Shown: piece after piece, positions 18,564-29,325 of the stretch
Position numbering within the stretch: position 1 is the stretch's first letter
Layout of the letters: each line of letters starts with the position of its first letter
Origin: Eustoma russellianum
Lineage: Eukaryota > Streptophyta > Magnoliopsida > Gentianales > Gentianaceae
Reading direction: 5' to 3'
Length of the DNA stretch: 64,000 bases
Assembly: GCA_036186865.1 (NCBI GenBank)
Contig: AP025056.1
Location: 27,790,605-27,854,604, forward strand
Notes under the pieces: generated by a model
Told to the model about the DNA's origin: nothing
What the model saw: the letters and a program-made list of their open reading frames with translations, nothing else
The model's database searches: none
Position numbers and translations under genes: made by a program

Positions 18564-20478
18564 GTTGTGTGTTGATGCAAATGAACGAGTTATTTCGTAC
18601 GCGTCAAGACAATTGAAACCATATGAGCAGAATTACCCGACGCATGACTTGGAGCTCGCAGCTGTGGTATTTGCTCTTAAGATCTGGAGGCACTATTTAT
18701 ATGGAGAGAAATGTGCTGTGTTCACTGATCACAAGAGCTTAAAGTACTTATTCTCGCAGAAGGAGTTAAATATGCGACAGAGAAGATGGTTGGAGTTACT
18801 TAAGGATTATGACCTAACCATCAACTATCATCCGGGTAAGGCCAACAGAGTGGCGGATGCATTGAGCAGAAAGTCTAGCCACGCAAGACAGTCTCCTTTG
18901 GAAAGAGAGATTGAAGAGTTTCACCTCGAAGTGGTGGACTCAGTGGCGAATGTTCTGACGGCTTTACCCATCAGTCCAGACTTGGTGGACAGGATCAAAG
19001 AGGCGCAATATGGAGACACAGCGCTAAGAGAAATCCATGACAAACTAGCTGCGGGACCAGTAAAGGATTTCCAATTGCGAGAAGATGGAAGTTTTTGGTT
19101 TTAGAATAGGTTGTGTGTACCCAACCATGATGAGCTTCGAAAGGAGTTGTTGCGCGAAGCTCATAACTCAAGGTTATCCATCCATCCCGACAGCACCAAG
19201 ATGTATAAGGACCTCAAAAGAAACTATTGGTGGATAGAGATGAAAGGATCTATAGCAGAGTATGTTGAGAGATGTTTGGTATGTCAACAGGTTAAAGCCA
19301 AACACCAACGACCCGGTGGTTTAATGAAGCTACTAGAGATTCCAGAATGGAAGTGGGAGCACGTGACTATAGACTTCGTGATGGGACTACCCAAGACCAA
19401 AAATGGAAATGAGATGATTTGGGTAATAGTAGACCGTTTGACAAAAACAGCCCATTTCATAGCCATGCCACATGGTACCTCGTATGAGAAACTATCCAAC
19501 ACCTATGTGGATAATATCGTGAGCTTACATGGAGTCCCTGTCAGTATTGTGACAGACCGTGATCCCAAGTTTACTTCTAAGTTTTGGAGGGCATTCCAGA
19601 AAGATATGGGTACGGAGTTAAGAATGAGTACCACATACCACCCTCAAACGGATGGACAATCCGAGAGAACCATCCAAACCTTGGAGGATATGTTGAGAGC
19701 ATGCGCCTTGGACTTCAAAGGAAACTGGGATAGCATGCTGAAGTTGATGGAGTTTTCGTACAATAATAGCTATCACAGTGCAATTGGTATGGCACCATTT
19801 GAAGCTTTATACGGACGTAAGTGTAGGTCCCCTGTTTATTGGGACGAAGTTGGGGAAAGGACCATCACTGCACCCGAGTTGGTTGAACAAACAGTTGAAA
19901 AGGTCAAAGTGATAAGAGAGAAACTGAAGGTCGCTCAAGATCGTAATAAGAGTTGGGCCGATTCTAAAAGACGACCTTTGGAGTTTGAGGAAGGCGAAAA
20001 GGTCTATCTACGAGTTTCACCCACCAAGGGAGTTTCAAGATTCGGAATGAAGGGCAAGTTAAGCCCTAGATATATTGGCCCTTACGAAGTGCTTGGTAAA
20101 GTTGGTGAAAGAGCGTACAAATTAGCTTTGCCTCCGAGTTTGTCCCAAGTCCATAACGCATTTCATGTATCTCAACTAAGGAAATACGTATCGGACCCAA
20201 GCCATATCCTGGAAGCTCAACCGTTGGATGTTAAGGAGGATATCACTTATGAAGAACATCCAATAAAGATTATGGATAGAAAAGATCAAGTCCTACGCCG
20301 ACGCGTCATTCCGTATGTCAAAGTTCAGTGGAGTAACCATACGGAGCGCGAAGCCACGTGGGAGCTTGAGGAGCAAATGAAAGAGCTATATCCACACATT
20401 TTCCAATATGGTACGCCAGTTTTGAGGACGAAACTTTTTGTAAGAGGGGTAGAATGTTATGCCCCGCATCCTCCGTAG
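18564..20478 (+). pseudogene. Gypsy-1 RNase H and integrase with chromodomain-like tail
   Basis: RNase H continues with NERVISYASRQLKPYE, LELAAVVFALKIWRHYLYG and VFTDHKSLKYL. A TAG at 19102-19104 separates it from integrase. Integrase shows the zinc-binding N-terminus (H-x-H, then CLVCQQ) and the catalytic triad in VTIDFVMGLP, VTDRDPKF and SERTIQTLEDML. A GPY/F-type module (YIGPYEVLG) and HNAFHVSQLRKY follow. The last ~60 residues (VKVQWSNHTEREATWELEEQM) resemble a chromodomain, which in this group helps direct insertion. The frame 19111-20478 is open for 455 codons and runs a few codons into the 3' LTR. Confidence 0.9.
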
Positions 20479-21038
20479 AATAATTAAGAGATACAGAAGG
20501 AATTAAATGAGATTAATGACGGTCAACCGTAATGAATTACAAATTAAATAATAAGATTAATGGGAATTAATTGAGGATTTTAATTATGGGAATTAATTAG
20601 GATTTAATTTTTGAATTAGATATTAGGAGATTATCCTTTAAGATAAATAAGATAATAGATATAATTTAGAAACTCCAAACTTTCCCTTCCCATATAAAAA
20701 CTGACAAGACGTCAGTTTTCTCCTTTACGCAGGAGAAAACCGCCGCCTTGCCTTGAACGCTCTCCACTCCTTCTTCAACCCTAGATCAAGGTCATTCAAG
20801 ATCTTCATTCAATCTTCATTCGTTCTTCGTTTCCTCTCCAAGTAATCAAAGGCAAGTAATCATCTTATAAGTTCTTACGTTTTTGCGAAAGTTAATGGCC
20901 TATTTTGATACTAAAATGGATCACCATGCAGTAGTTTCGTTTTGTGATTACTTGTATATGATTTATGTGGTTGGTGTCGATGATTTGGCCGTTGTTGATG
21001 AAAATCATTTTGTTGTTGTTGATTTCGTGTGATCCTGC
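20440..21038 (+). repeat. Gypsy-1 polypurine tract and partial 3' LTR
   Basis: The purine run GTAAGAGGGGTAGAA (20440-20454) precedes the LTR start TGTTATGCCCCGCATCC at 20455. About 580 bases of AT-rich LTR follow. They are cut at 21038 by the exact left terminus of Copia-B (TGTAGGATC), with CCTGC as the last five bases. Confidence 0.85.
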
Positions 21039-24013
21039 TGTAGGATCTGCAAGGCACCACTAGAAGGGGGGGTTGAATAGGTGGTGCAGAAAGTGTGGTT
21101 TTTAAAATTTCTTTAAACTTGAACAATTCAACTTCTGAAAACAGATTCTGTTTTCAGGACCTGTTTTAAAACGTTTTTAAAACCAGGTTAGAGGTCTCCA
21201 AAAATTCTGAAATTTTGAGAGAACTTAGCCTCAGATGTTATGAGGGTCCCCTAAAAATTTCAAATTACAATTCAACCTTTAACCCCTTTAAAAACCGTTG
21301 GTAATCAGATTGTGCGAATCTGCCAGAAACGGTAGTCGGTTTTGAAAAATTTATTCCTATTTGTGTGAACGTCCAAATGCTCTGAAAATTTTACCACTAA
21401 CTCCTTATATACTATATTTAAGTGGGTTGAAACAGTTTTGCAAAATTCTTTTGGGAAGTAGGTCAACTACAATCAAAGGCTTAACCTTTGCAAGTCTGAA
21501 AATCAGACTGCACTAGCCTCAGAACTTTTGATGTTTGATTGACTTATACTTATCCAAAAGGGTTGAAACTTGTGCCAAATTAACCCTAGAACGTGTGAGT
21601 ATATTTCTGGAAATTTTTGTGATTTTTGAAATTTGTTAACTATTTTTACGAATGTGAACAAGAAGGGTAAACAGTGCAGTAACTTAAAGGTAAATGCAGA
21701 AAGTAAATGGCACCAAGATTTTTATACTGGTTCGGTTATAAACAACCTTACCGCAGGGTTGATAGAGTTACACCTAACTCCAACCCTTTACAAACCTTGT
21801 ATTGTAAGTACAATTTGCACGAACACCACCACCTTGCTAGAGTGAAGATTGATCACACCGTGATCAATCTTTTACAAAGATATATGAATGGTGGTTTATC
21901 TCAAGCCTATTCAAGATTGAAAGATATAAAAACAATAGGCTTTTACAAGAAGAGAGAAAGAAATAAGATGTAGGAGAAGAAGAGCTAGGCTTTTTGATCT
22001 CTTTGAATTGCAATGCTTATTCTTATTTTGTTTGCTCTCTTCTTTTCCTTTTTAATGATGCAGTCGTCCCCCTATGGTGTGTCTCCCCTCTTGAAAATTA
22101 TATTTTAAGTCCTTGAGAGAGTATAAGACATCATTGTGACAAGGCCTTGCTCACTTGACATCTTCTTATTGGATGATCATTTAGTCTTCGCTTACTTGGC
22201 ACCTCCTTATTGGCTCAACGTTGTCATCATGATGACATAGAAAAAATCTGATAATTACATTCAACCATGTGCCAAAAATCATCACATAATACCTTCCATA
22301 AATCAAGAGATACATCACATAACTTTCAAGACAAAAAATCCTTCCTACACAAGGCAAAAATTCGGCCATTAGTAGTCTTGCCATGCTGAAAATTCAGCAT
22401 GTGCAACATTTCTTTTCTTTCAAAAATAATGCCAAATATTCTTTGATTTTTCATCATAAAAATTAATCAACAATTCATGGAAAGTATTGCTACCAACTAA
22501 GAAATGAACTTGGACACAATTAAGCTTTCAAATTCGGCCATACAACTTGTACGCACGCTGAAAACTTTTCAGCATGTGTGATATGTAAAATATCACCATT
22601 TATTTATTTAAATAATGTTCAAAACCTTTCCATATCTTCTTCTAATCAATCATCTAATAAAAGATGACAAAATATGTCACATTTAAGAGCTAAAAATCGG
22701 CCAGCTTGTGTGTAGTATGCTGAAATTTTCAGCATGTGACATAAGAGAGATATACCTTGAATTCTTACCATTTGTAGCTTCTCTCTTCAATTTACCAACA
22801 TTGTATGATTGATCCTTGACCAATCAAGATGCCAACAAAGCTCCACATGTGCTCCAAATCAGCTGTAGGGGCGTTAGATGATATGTATACATGTGCTGAA
22901 ATTTATTTTTGCTAACTTTGTAAAATAGTACACATTTAATAATACACACATGTAATATTCCAATCAGCCCTTAATTTAATTTTCTAGAACACTTTAAGAT
23001 GTATATCATATGTAAAAAGTGTCTAGATACGTGTCACATGATGTACCAAAAAAACGTTCCATGTTATATGTGTAGAAAACCGAATTTTTGATATTTATCG
23101 ATTACCCGATTTTTCTCTAATTTAAATTCCAACTTTTGCACATGTTATATATTTTATGTTATACATAATATATATAATATATACTTTAAATCTCAGCACT
23201 TGGCTGGTTTAAAGTGGTACCATTAGCATGTGACAAAATTAAACTTGGAATCTTCACATTTTGGCCTTAATGTGGAGTAATTTGTGTGTGCCAACATGGA
23301 AAGTATTTTTGGCTGAAAATATCATGTATGGCACGAAATTTATGCTGATTTTTGAAGTATAGAGGCTGGCCATTTATTTATGGCAAGTACGTGACACGTT
23401 GGCGAAGTTTTGGTATTCGCCCGATACGACAATTTTTGGTTTAGAACCTTTTATCGTGTCGTATTTAATTTGTCATCACCATATCTTATATCATATGATA
23501 CAAGACCTGAATATACTCATAAATATGAGTTAAGTGTAGTGGTGTGACGTTAACGTACGTACGTAAAATGTATAACGTGTGAGTAGTACGTTGGAATACA
23601 TGTGTATGTGCCTTTATTTAAAAAATATGAAAATATATGTAGTGTATATATATATATGGCGTGTGTATTAAAGATGGGGAGTAGGAGAAAACTTTCCTTC
23701 CTTAGCCTTGTTGCCTTTGTGTCTTTTCCAAATGTAGCTTCCATTAATGAACTACTTAGTTTATTAAACTAAGTACTTCACTTAATGAACTAGTTTAGTT
23801 CATTAATGGTGGCACCTGAAAATAGTGTAAACACAACAAATGTTTGCCATATGATGAGCTTTAATGCTTCATGGCTTTTTAGTACGGCAACATAATATAT
23901 ACGCTAAATAAGGCAAGTAATGGCAAGATATCATGCATTTATGTACACGTTTATATATATATTTATATTTGAGTTACTTATTTTGAAATCACTCAAACCC
24001 CATTATCTCTACA
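21039..24013 (-). repeat. Copia-B 3' LTR
   Basis: It runs from TGTAGGATCTGCAAGG on the left to TCTCTACA on the right. It is near-identical to 29326-32363 but lacks about 68 bases near 21734 that are present at about 30034-30101; the break lies between short ACCT repeats. It has palindromes at about 22381, 22556 and 22718 and an ACGT cluster near 23550. Small open frames inside are fortuitous. Confidence 0.92.
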
Positions 24014-24240
24014 ATCTCCCTCTTTTGATGATTTTCAAAATAACTTGTGTACATGATTTAAATGCTATCTCTCCCCCTTGAATTATGCACAAATTTGAAA
24101 TTTGAATTTCGAATTTCAAATCCGGCTCCCCCTTGATTTGTGCAATTAAGATCAATCAGTGTCTCTCATCAATCAGTGTCTCTCTCCCCCTTAAATCATG
24201 CTATTCTCTCCCCTTTTATTTTGAAAAGTAAATCAAAAGA
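24014..24240 (-). promoter_or_regulatory. Copia-B multiple polypurine tracts
   Basis: In sense orientation this non-coding strip has about five G/A runs (such as AAGGGGAGAG, AAGGGGGAGAGAG, AGGGGGAGCC, AAGGGGGAGAGA and AAAAGAGGGAGA). The last is right beside the 3' LTR and is the likely primer for plus-strand synthesis. Repeated tracts are a known Sirevirus trait. Confidence 0.8.
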
Positions 24241-24263
24241 TTCCTGTCAAAAAGGAAAGTAAA

Positions 24264-25735
24264 TCAAATCACGTCAATCATATCAACGGGAATCATGCCT
24301 AATTTAGAACGAAGAGATTCATATGTGGCTTGATTTAGGGCTTTTGTAAAAATGTCCGCTACTTGTGCTTCTGTGCGTACGTGATTTATGACAATATTAC
24401 CATTGTTAACGTGATCACGAAGAAAGTGATAGCGTACTTCTATATGCTTAGCCTTAGAATGTAACACGGGGTTCTTAGACAAATTTATGGCACTCATACT
24501 ATCACAATATATAGGAATTTTATTTACGGTAATTCCAAAGTCCGAAAGTTGTTGTTTTATCCACAACAACTGTGTGCAACAAAGGCTAAGAGACATGTAC
24601 TCAGCCTCAGTAGTGGACAAAGCAACACTTGCTTGCTTTTTGGAAAACCATGAAATAAGGGAATTTCCTATAAATTGGCAAGTTCCGCTCGTGCTTTTTC
24701 TATCTATTTTGCAGCCACCATAATCTGCATCAGTGTAAGCATGTAAGTCAAATGTAGAATCCTTATCGTACCAAATTCCTAAGGTGGGCATGTGCTTAAT
24801 ATAACGGAATATTCTTTTTACCGCATTGAAGTGTGACACCTTAGGTTGACTTTGAAAACATGCACACATGCAAACACTATCATGATGTCAGGCCTACTAG
24901 CAGTTAAATATAGCAAATAACCTATCATAGATCGATATAATACATTATCAACGTCTTTACCATGTTCGTCTTTGTCTAATTTAGTAGTGACACTCATAGG
25001 GGTGGGGGATGGTTTCAAATTTTCAAAATTAAACTTTTTGATCATGTCATTAACATATTTTGCTTGACTTATATGAATTCCTTTATTCGTTTGTTTAATC
25101 TGCAAGCCAAGAAAATAATTAAGTTCACCAACCATAGACATTTCAAATTCAGATTTCATGCAATTTTCAAAATCTTTAACAAGTCTATGTGAGGTAGAGC
25201 CGAAAATAATATCATCTACGTAAATTTGAATAATGAGTAAATCTGATTTTTCTTGTTTCAAAAATAGTGTACTATCTATAGTACCACATTTAAAATTATT
25301 TTCTAAAAGAAAAGTAGCAAAACGATCATACCATGCTCTTGGCGCTTGCTTTAGCCCATATAGTGCCTTCTTTAGTTTGTACACGTGATCGGGATGTTTC
25401 AAATCTTCAAAACCGGGTGGTTGCTTCACGTATACTTCTTCTTGTATGAATCCGTTTAGAAATGCACTTTTCACGTCCATTTGATATAATTTAAAGTCTT
25501 TCATGCAAGCAATAGCAAGTAATAGTCGTATAGCTTCTAGTCGTGCTACGGGTGCAAATGTTTCATCGTAGTCAATTCCTTCCTCTTGATTATAGCCTTG
25601 TGCTACAAGTCTCGCTTTATTCCTAACGACCTTTCCTTCTTCATTCATTTTATTCCTAAACACCCACTTTGTGCCTATTATAGTTTTATCTTGTGGTCTT
25701 GGCACTAAAAGCATCATGCACATTTTTGGGCTCAA
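24264..25735 (-). pseudogene. Copia-B pol, reverse transcriptase and RNase H part
   Basis: RT begins LVPRPQDKTIIGTKWVFRNK and shows ARLVAQGYNQ, DYDETFAPVARLEAIR, YQMDVKSAFLNG, KALYGLKQAPRAWYDRF and the catalytic IYVDDIIFGS, then LNYFLGLQIKQ. RNase H follows with ADYGGCKIDRKSTSG, STTEAEYMSLSL, YCDSMSAINLS and KHIEVRYHFLRD, ending at about 24264 (MIPVDMIDVI). A frameshift near 24850 separates RT from RNase H. Upstream, about 100 bases seen in Copia-C and Copia-D (coding the linker before RT) are missing near 25710, shifting the frame relative to integrase. Confidence 0.92.
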
Positions 25736-27303
25736 TTTCAGAAATCATAGCATGAAATTCATTTATTTCATCCGAAGTGATTCTTCTACGTGGTCGCACA
25801 CCGTGAGTGATGTCGCCTATGATGAGATCATGTGGGTGATCTCTATGCCATCTTGGTTGATTATTTTCTAAGTTATCATGCATTTCTATATGATCATGCA
25901 TTTCTAGAGTCTCATTCATCTCATGCATATCAAAAGAATCATTATCTTCATTCAAAACGGGTTTCAATTCAAAATCATCGTCATATTCCTTATCTTTATC
26001 AATCTCACCAAATTCATTGAATTTAACATGAATAGATTCTATAATTTGTCTAGTGAGAGGATCATAACATCTATATGCCTTTGAATTTATAGAATATCCA
26101 AAAAAAATGCACTCAATTGATTTAGATTCAAATTTATCTAGATTATCTTTTGTATTCAAGACAAAACATTTGCATCCAAACACACGAAAATAGTCAATCT
26201 TAGGCATGCGATCATTCAAAATCTCATAAGGCATCTTGTTTATTTTCTTTCTTATAGATAGGCAATTTACAATATAGCATGCACAATTTACGGCTTCCGC
26301 CCACAGAAATCTAGGCAATTTATTTTCACAAAGCATAGTTCTAGCGATTTCTTGTAACGTACGATTCTTTCTCTCTACTACTCCATTTAGTTGTGGAGTT
26401 CTAGGTGGCGAAAACTCATGTTTAATTCCTTTTTCTTCACAAAACGAAATCATCTCTTTGTTTTTAAATTCACCGCCTCTATCGCTTCTTATCCTTTTTA
26501 CATTTACACCGTATTGATTTTCAAGTTGTTTAATTAATTTAGCAATCTCAACGGCGCTATCATCCTTATGTGCAAGAAATAAAGTCCAAGTATAACGAGA
26601 AAAGTCATCAACAATTACGCATGCATAGTGACGCCCACCAAGGCTTGTAGTGCGACTAGGACCAAACAAATCTATATGCAATAGTTCTAATATTCTAGTC
26701 GTGCTTATTTCATTTTTCGGCTTAAGTGACTCACGTGTTTGTTTGCCTTTTATGCAAGATTCACACAACTGGAAGTTGTCTAAATCAAGCGTAGGCAATC
26801 CCCGTACTAGGTTCTTACGTTGAAGTTTTTCTAGTGTGAAAATGCCAATGTGTCCTAGACGTCTATGCCATAAATTCACATTGGGTTCATTTGACATAAA
26901 ACACTTAACTTTAGCGTCTACTACGTCATCCATAGATAGCGTAAAAATATTGCCTTCTCGTTTTCCTTTTAAAACGGTTTCTCCATTTTTATTTTTTATG
27001 TTGGAATAAGGGTGAGTAAAACACACATTAAAGCCATTGTCAACAAATTGAGAAATGCTAAGAAGATTGTAGGATAAGTTGCTTACCAAAAATATGTTGG
27101 AGATTTGGAGTGTGTTCGGATTACCAATCGTACCTTTTCCGATGATCTTGCCTTCATTGTTGTCTCCAAAGGTCACGGATCCGCCTTTTGCGACCTTCTT
27201 TAATTTGGAGAACAAGCTCGGGTCACCCGTCATGTGCCTCGAGCAACCACTGTCAAGAAACCACTTTATTGATGTATCTTTCGATGTGTGGTCTCCCTGC
27301 AAT
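25686..27303 (-). pseudogene. Copia-B pol, protease and integrase part
   Basis: The protease motif KWFLDSGCSRHMTGD is followed by the pre-integrase region (LWHRRLGHIGIFTLEKL, LCESCIKGKQ: the HHCC zinc site). The integrase core has its acidic residues in LLHIDLFGPSRT, IRSDRGGEFKNKE and NGVVERKNRTLQEIA. Downstream are KKINKMPYEIL, FGCKCFVLNTKDNL and an acidic linker. The frame of about 538 codons is intact through these domains. It is out of phase with gag by one base, apparently because of an extra T in a T run at 27333-27336 (Copia-D has three Ts). Confidence 0.92.
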
Positions 27304-27357
27304 GTGAAAAGATGATTTAGGTACCCTTTTAATTTTGGGTCCTTTCGAGTTAGTTAA

Positions 27358-29273
27358 TCACCTCTTGGTAAAAGTACCTTTCGGTACCCATACTTGGGTG
27401 ATCCTTCTCGGTCTATCAAATGGCAAGAATGTAGATGAAGGTGCGATATAATAGACATGTGGTGCATGCACTTTGGGCCTTTGCCCAAGGACTCCCTTAT
27501 ACTCATTAAATGAGGGACGCTTTTGATATGTCCTTGTGTGTGTGTGCGTAGTGCGTGGATGATATGAATTCCGTGTATGTATTATTCTCTTCTTTTCATA
27601 TCTATAAGGTACAAAGTTATATTTCACATGATATGAAGAGATGGGGCGTGAGGAAGGGGGCGTTTTCTGCGTCATCTTAGACGCCACTTGCGGCTTAGGA
27701 GTGTCTACTTTCTTAGACACAACAAACTTGGTTGGTTTGATTGATACTTCGTTAGTATCAACGTATCCTAGTCCAGTTTTGTCACTGTCATGTTTTTGTG
27801 ATAATATGATGCGATGCAGCATGTTGGACCCTGTGTCAAACTGTTTCATCATTTTCTCTAAATCGGTATTCCTTGATTTCAAATTTGAAATCTCGGATTT
27901 CATTTCATTATTTTGCGTGGTTAATGATGAAATCTCTGTCTTTAATGCAGTAATGACACAAGATGACTCTTTCTTTGAATCACTTAATTGAGCGACAAGA
28001 TTCTCGTTAGAAGATTCTAACAGTTTCTTGTCTTCAATTAATCGTTTCTTTTCCTTAGCGAGAGTCTTGGTGAATTTATGCAATTCTAGATACTGACTAA
28101 AAAGATCATCATAAGAAGGTTCAGAGTCAGAGTCAGAATCAGATGATACCTCATTAGATGCTTTGGATGCAAAGCATACTTGTGCGGTCTCCTCTTCAGT
28201 CTCAGTTTCAGAATTTGATGAATCACTCCAGGTGGCGGCCTTTAGAGCACGCTTCCTTTGTTTGGGTTCTGAGACGAGTTTATTTTTGGTCCGCTCCTTT
28301 TCAGGGTATTTAGTATTTTTCTTTTCTTTATTGGGACAGTCATATGATAAGTGTCCGAGTTTGCCACATTCATAACATTTAACGTCTTTATCATTTGACT
28401 TTTTTTATTTCTCTTAGTTGTAGTGCCCTTGTTTTTGTTTCTAAATGACCTTCTCATAAATTTTCTTAGTCCTTTAGCCAATAGAATTAGGTCATCATTT
28501 TCCGATTCAGAATCACTATCATCTACGTGATCGGAGAAAGGGGAGACGTATTCATTTGATTTAAAAACAATAGCTTTACCTTGTTTAGATGATTCCGATT
28601 TCTGTATGATGAGTTTATTTTCATAAACTTTAAGTGATCCGATTAGTTCTTCCATCTTTATTGATTTAGTTTCCTTGCTCTCTTCTATCGCGGTCACTTT
28701 TGGGTCCCATTCAGAAGGAAGGCTTCGTAGGACATTCTGTACCTTTTCCTGCGTAGTAAAAGCCTTACCAAGAGACTCAAGAGAGTTGTACATGTTAGTC
28801 AAACGAAGATCCATATCTACAATAGACTCATTGGGCAATAATTTAAAAGACTCAAGTGTGGACATGAGCATGTTAATTTTTGACTCTTTTACTTGACTCG
28901 TGCCTTCGTGTTTCATTTCTAGAATCCTCCACATTTCTTGTGCACTCGAACAGTTTGACACATAACTAGACTCACTCTTACTTAATCCATTTAGAAACAA
29001 TTGCATGGACTTAGCATTCATACTAAGTTTCTTTTTATCATCACTCGTATATTCTTGTCTAGTTTTAACAACTTCTAAAGTGACTCCGTCTACGGTGGAT
29101 ACCTTAGATGGGACATAAGGACCATCTTCAATGATTGACCACAGATCTATATCTATAGCCATAAGAAAAAGCTTCATTCTAAGTTTCCACTGAATAAACG
29201 ACTCACCGTCAAAAAGTGGAGGCCTTTGGCTCGGCATACCTTCTTGCTCGGTTTTGAGATTTGTGGATGCCAT
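27358..29273 (-). pseudogene. Copia-B gag with coiled-coil C-terminal region, one frameshift
   Basis: The ATG at 29273 (MASTNLKTEQEG) opens the gag core LFDGESFIQWKLRM through LPSEWDPKVTAIEE. A frameshift in an A run near 28405 hides the CCHC knuckle (CYECGKLGHLSYD in the shifted frame). A long charged, heptad-like stretch follows (KEKKRLIEDKKLLESSNENL to LKSRNTDLEKMM, about 28080-27840), predicted as coiled coil. The C-terminal part reads RPRRITQVWVPKGTFTKR and ends at TGA 27358-27360. Copia-D has the same stop in the same place. Apart from the A-run frameshift it looks complete. Confidence 0.9.
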
Positions 29274-29312
29274 CTCACTGAATTGTTGGATTCCTTGAAG
29301 TGAGTATTCCTT

Positions 29313-29323
29313 CTCTGATACCA
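29313..29323 (-). other. Copia-B primer binding site
   Basis: The minus strand reads TGGTATCAGAG two bases inside the 5' LTR end, complementary to initiator methionine tRNA. Confidence 0.88.
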
Positions 29324-29325
29324 AT

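Larger units (their letters stand above)
15074..21038 (+). mobile_element. Gypsy-1: Ty3/gypsy chromovirus-like element with truncated LTRs
   Basis: It is read left to right: the end of a 5' LTR, primer site, gag, protease, RT, RNase H, integrase with a chromodomain-like tail, polypurine tract and the start of a 3' LTR. The two LTR pieces do not overlap in sequence, so the 5' LTR lost its front and the 3' LTR lost its end. The left neighbour is Copia-A gag and the right neighbour the exact Copia-B LTR end. The domain order PR-RT-RH-IN and the C-terminal tail suggest the Tekay/Del group. Three stop codons, several frameshifts and two intron-like segments interrupt coding. Confidence 0.9.

Noticed and set aside
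22181..22384. 67-codon minus-strand frame repeated at 30529-30732
   Set aside because: It recurs only because both are the same place in the two Copia-B LTRs; no start context, domain or constraint.
24014..24263. Possible env-like third gene between RNase H and the 3' LTR (known in some Sireviruses)
   Set aside because: Only about 250 bases separate the RNase H end from the LTR in Copia-B, filled by polypurine tracts; Copia-C and Copia-E are alike.
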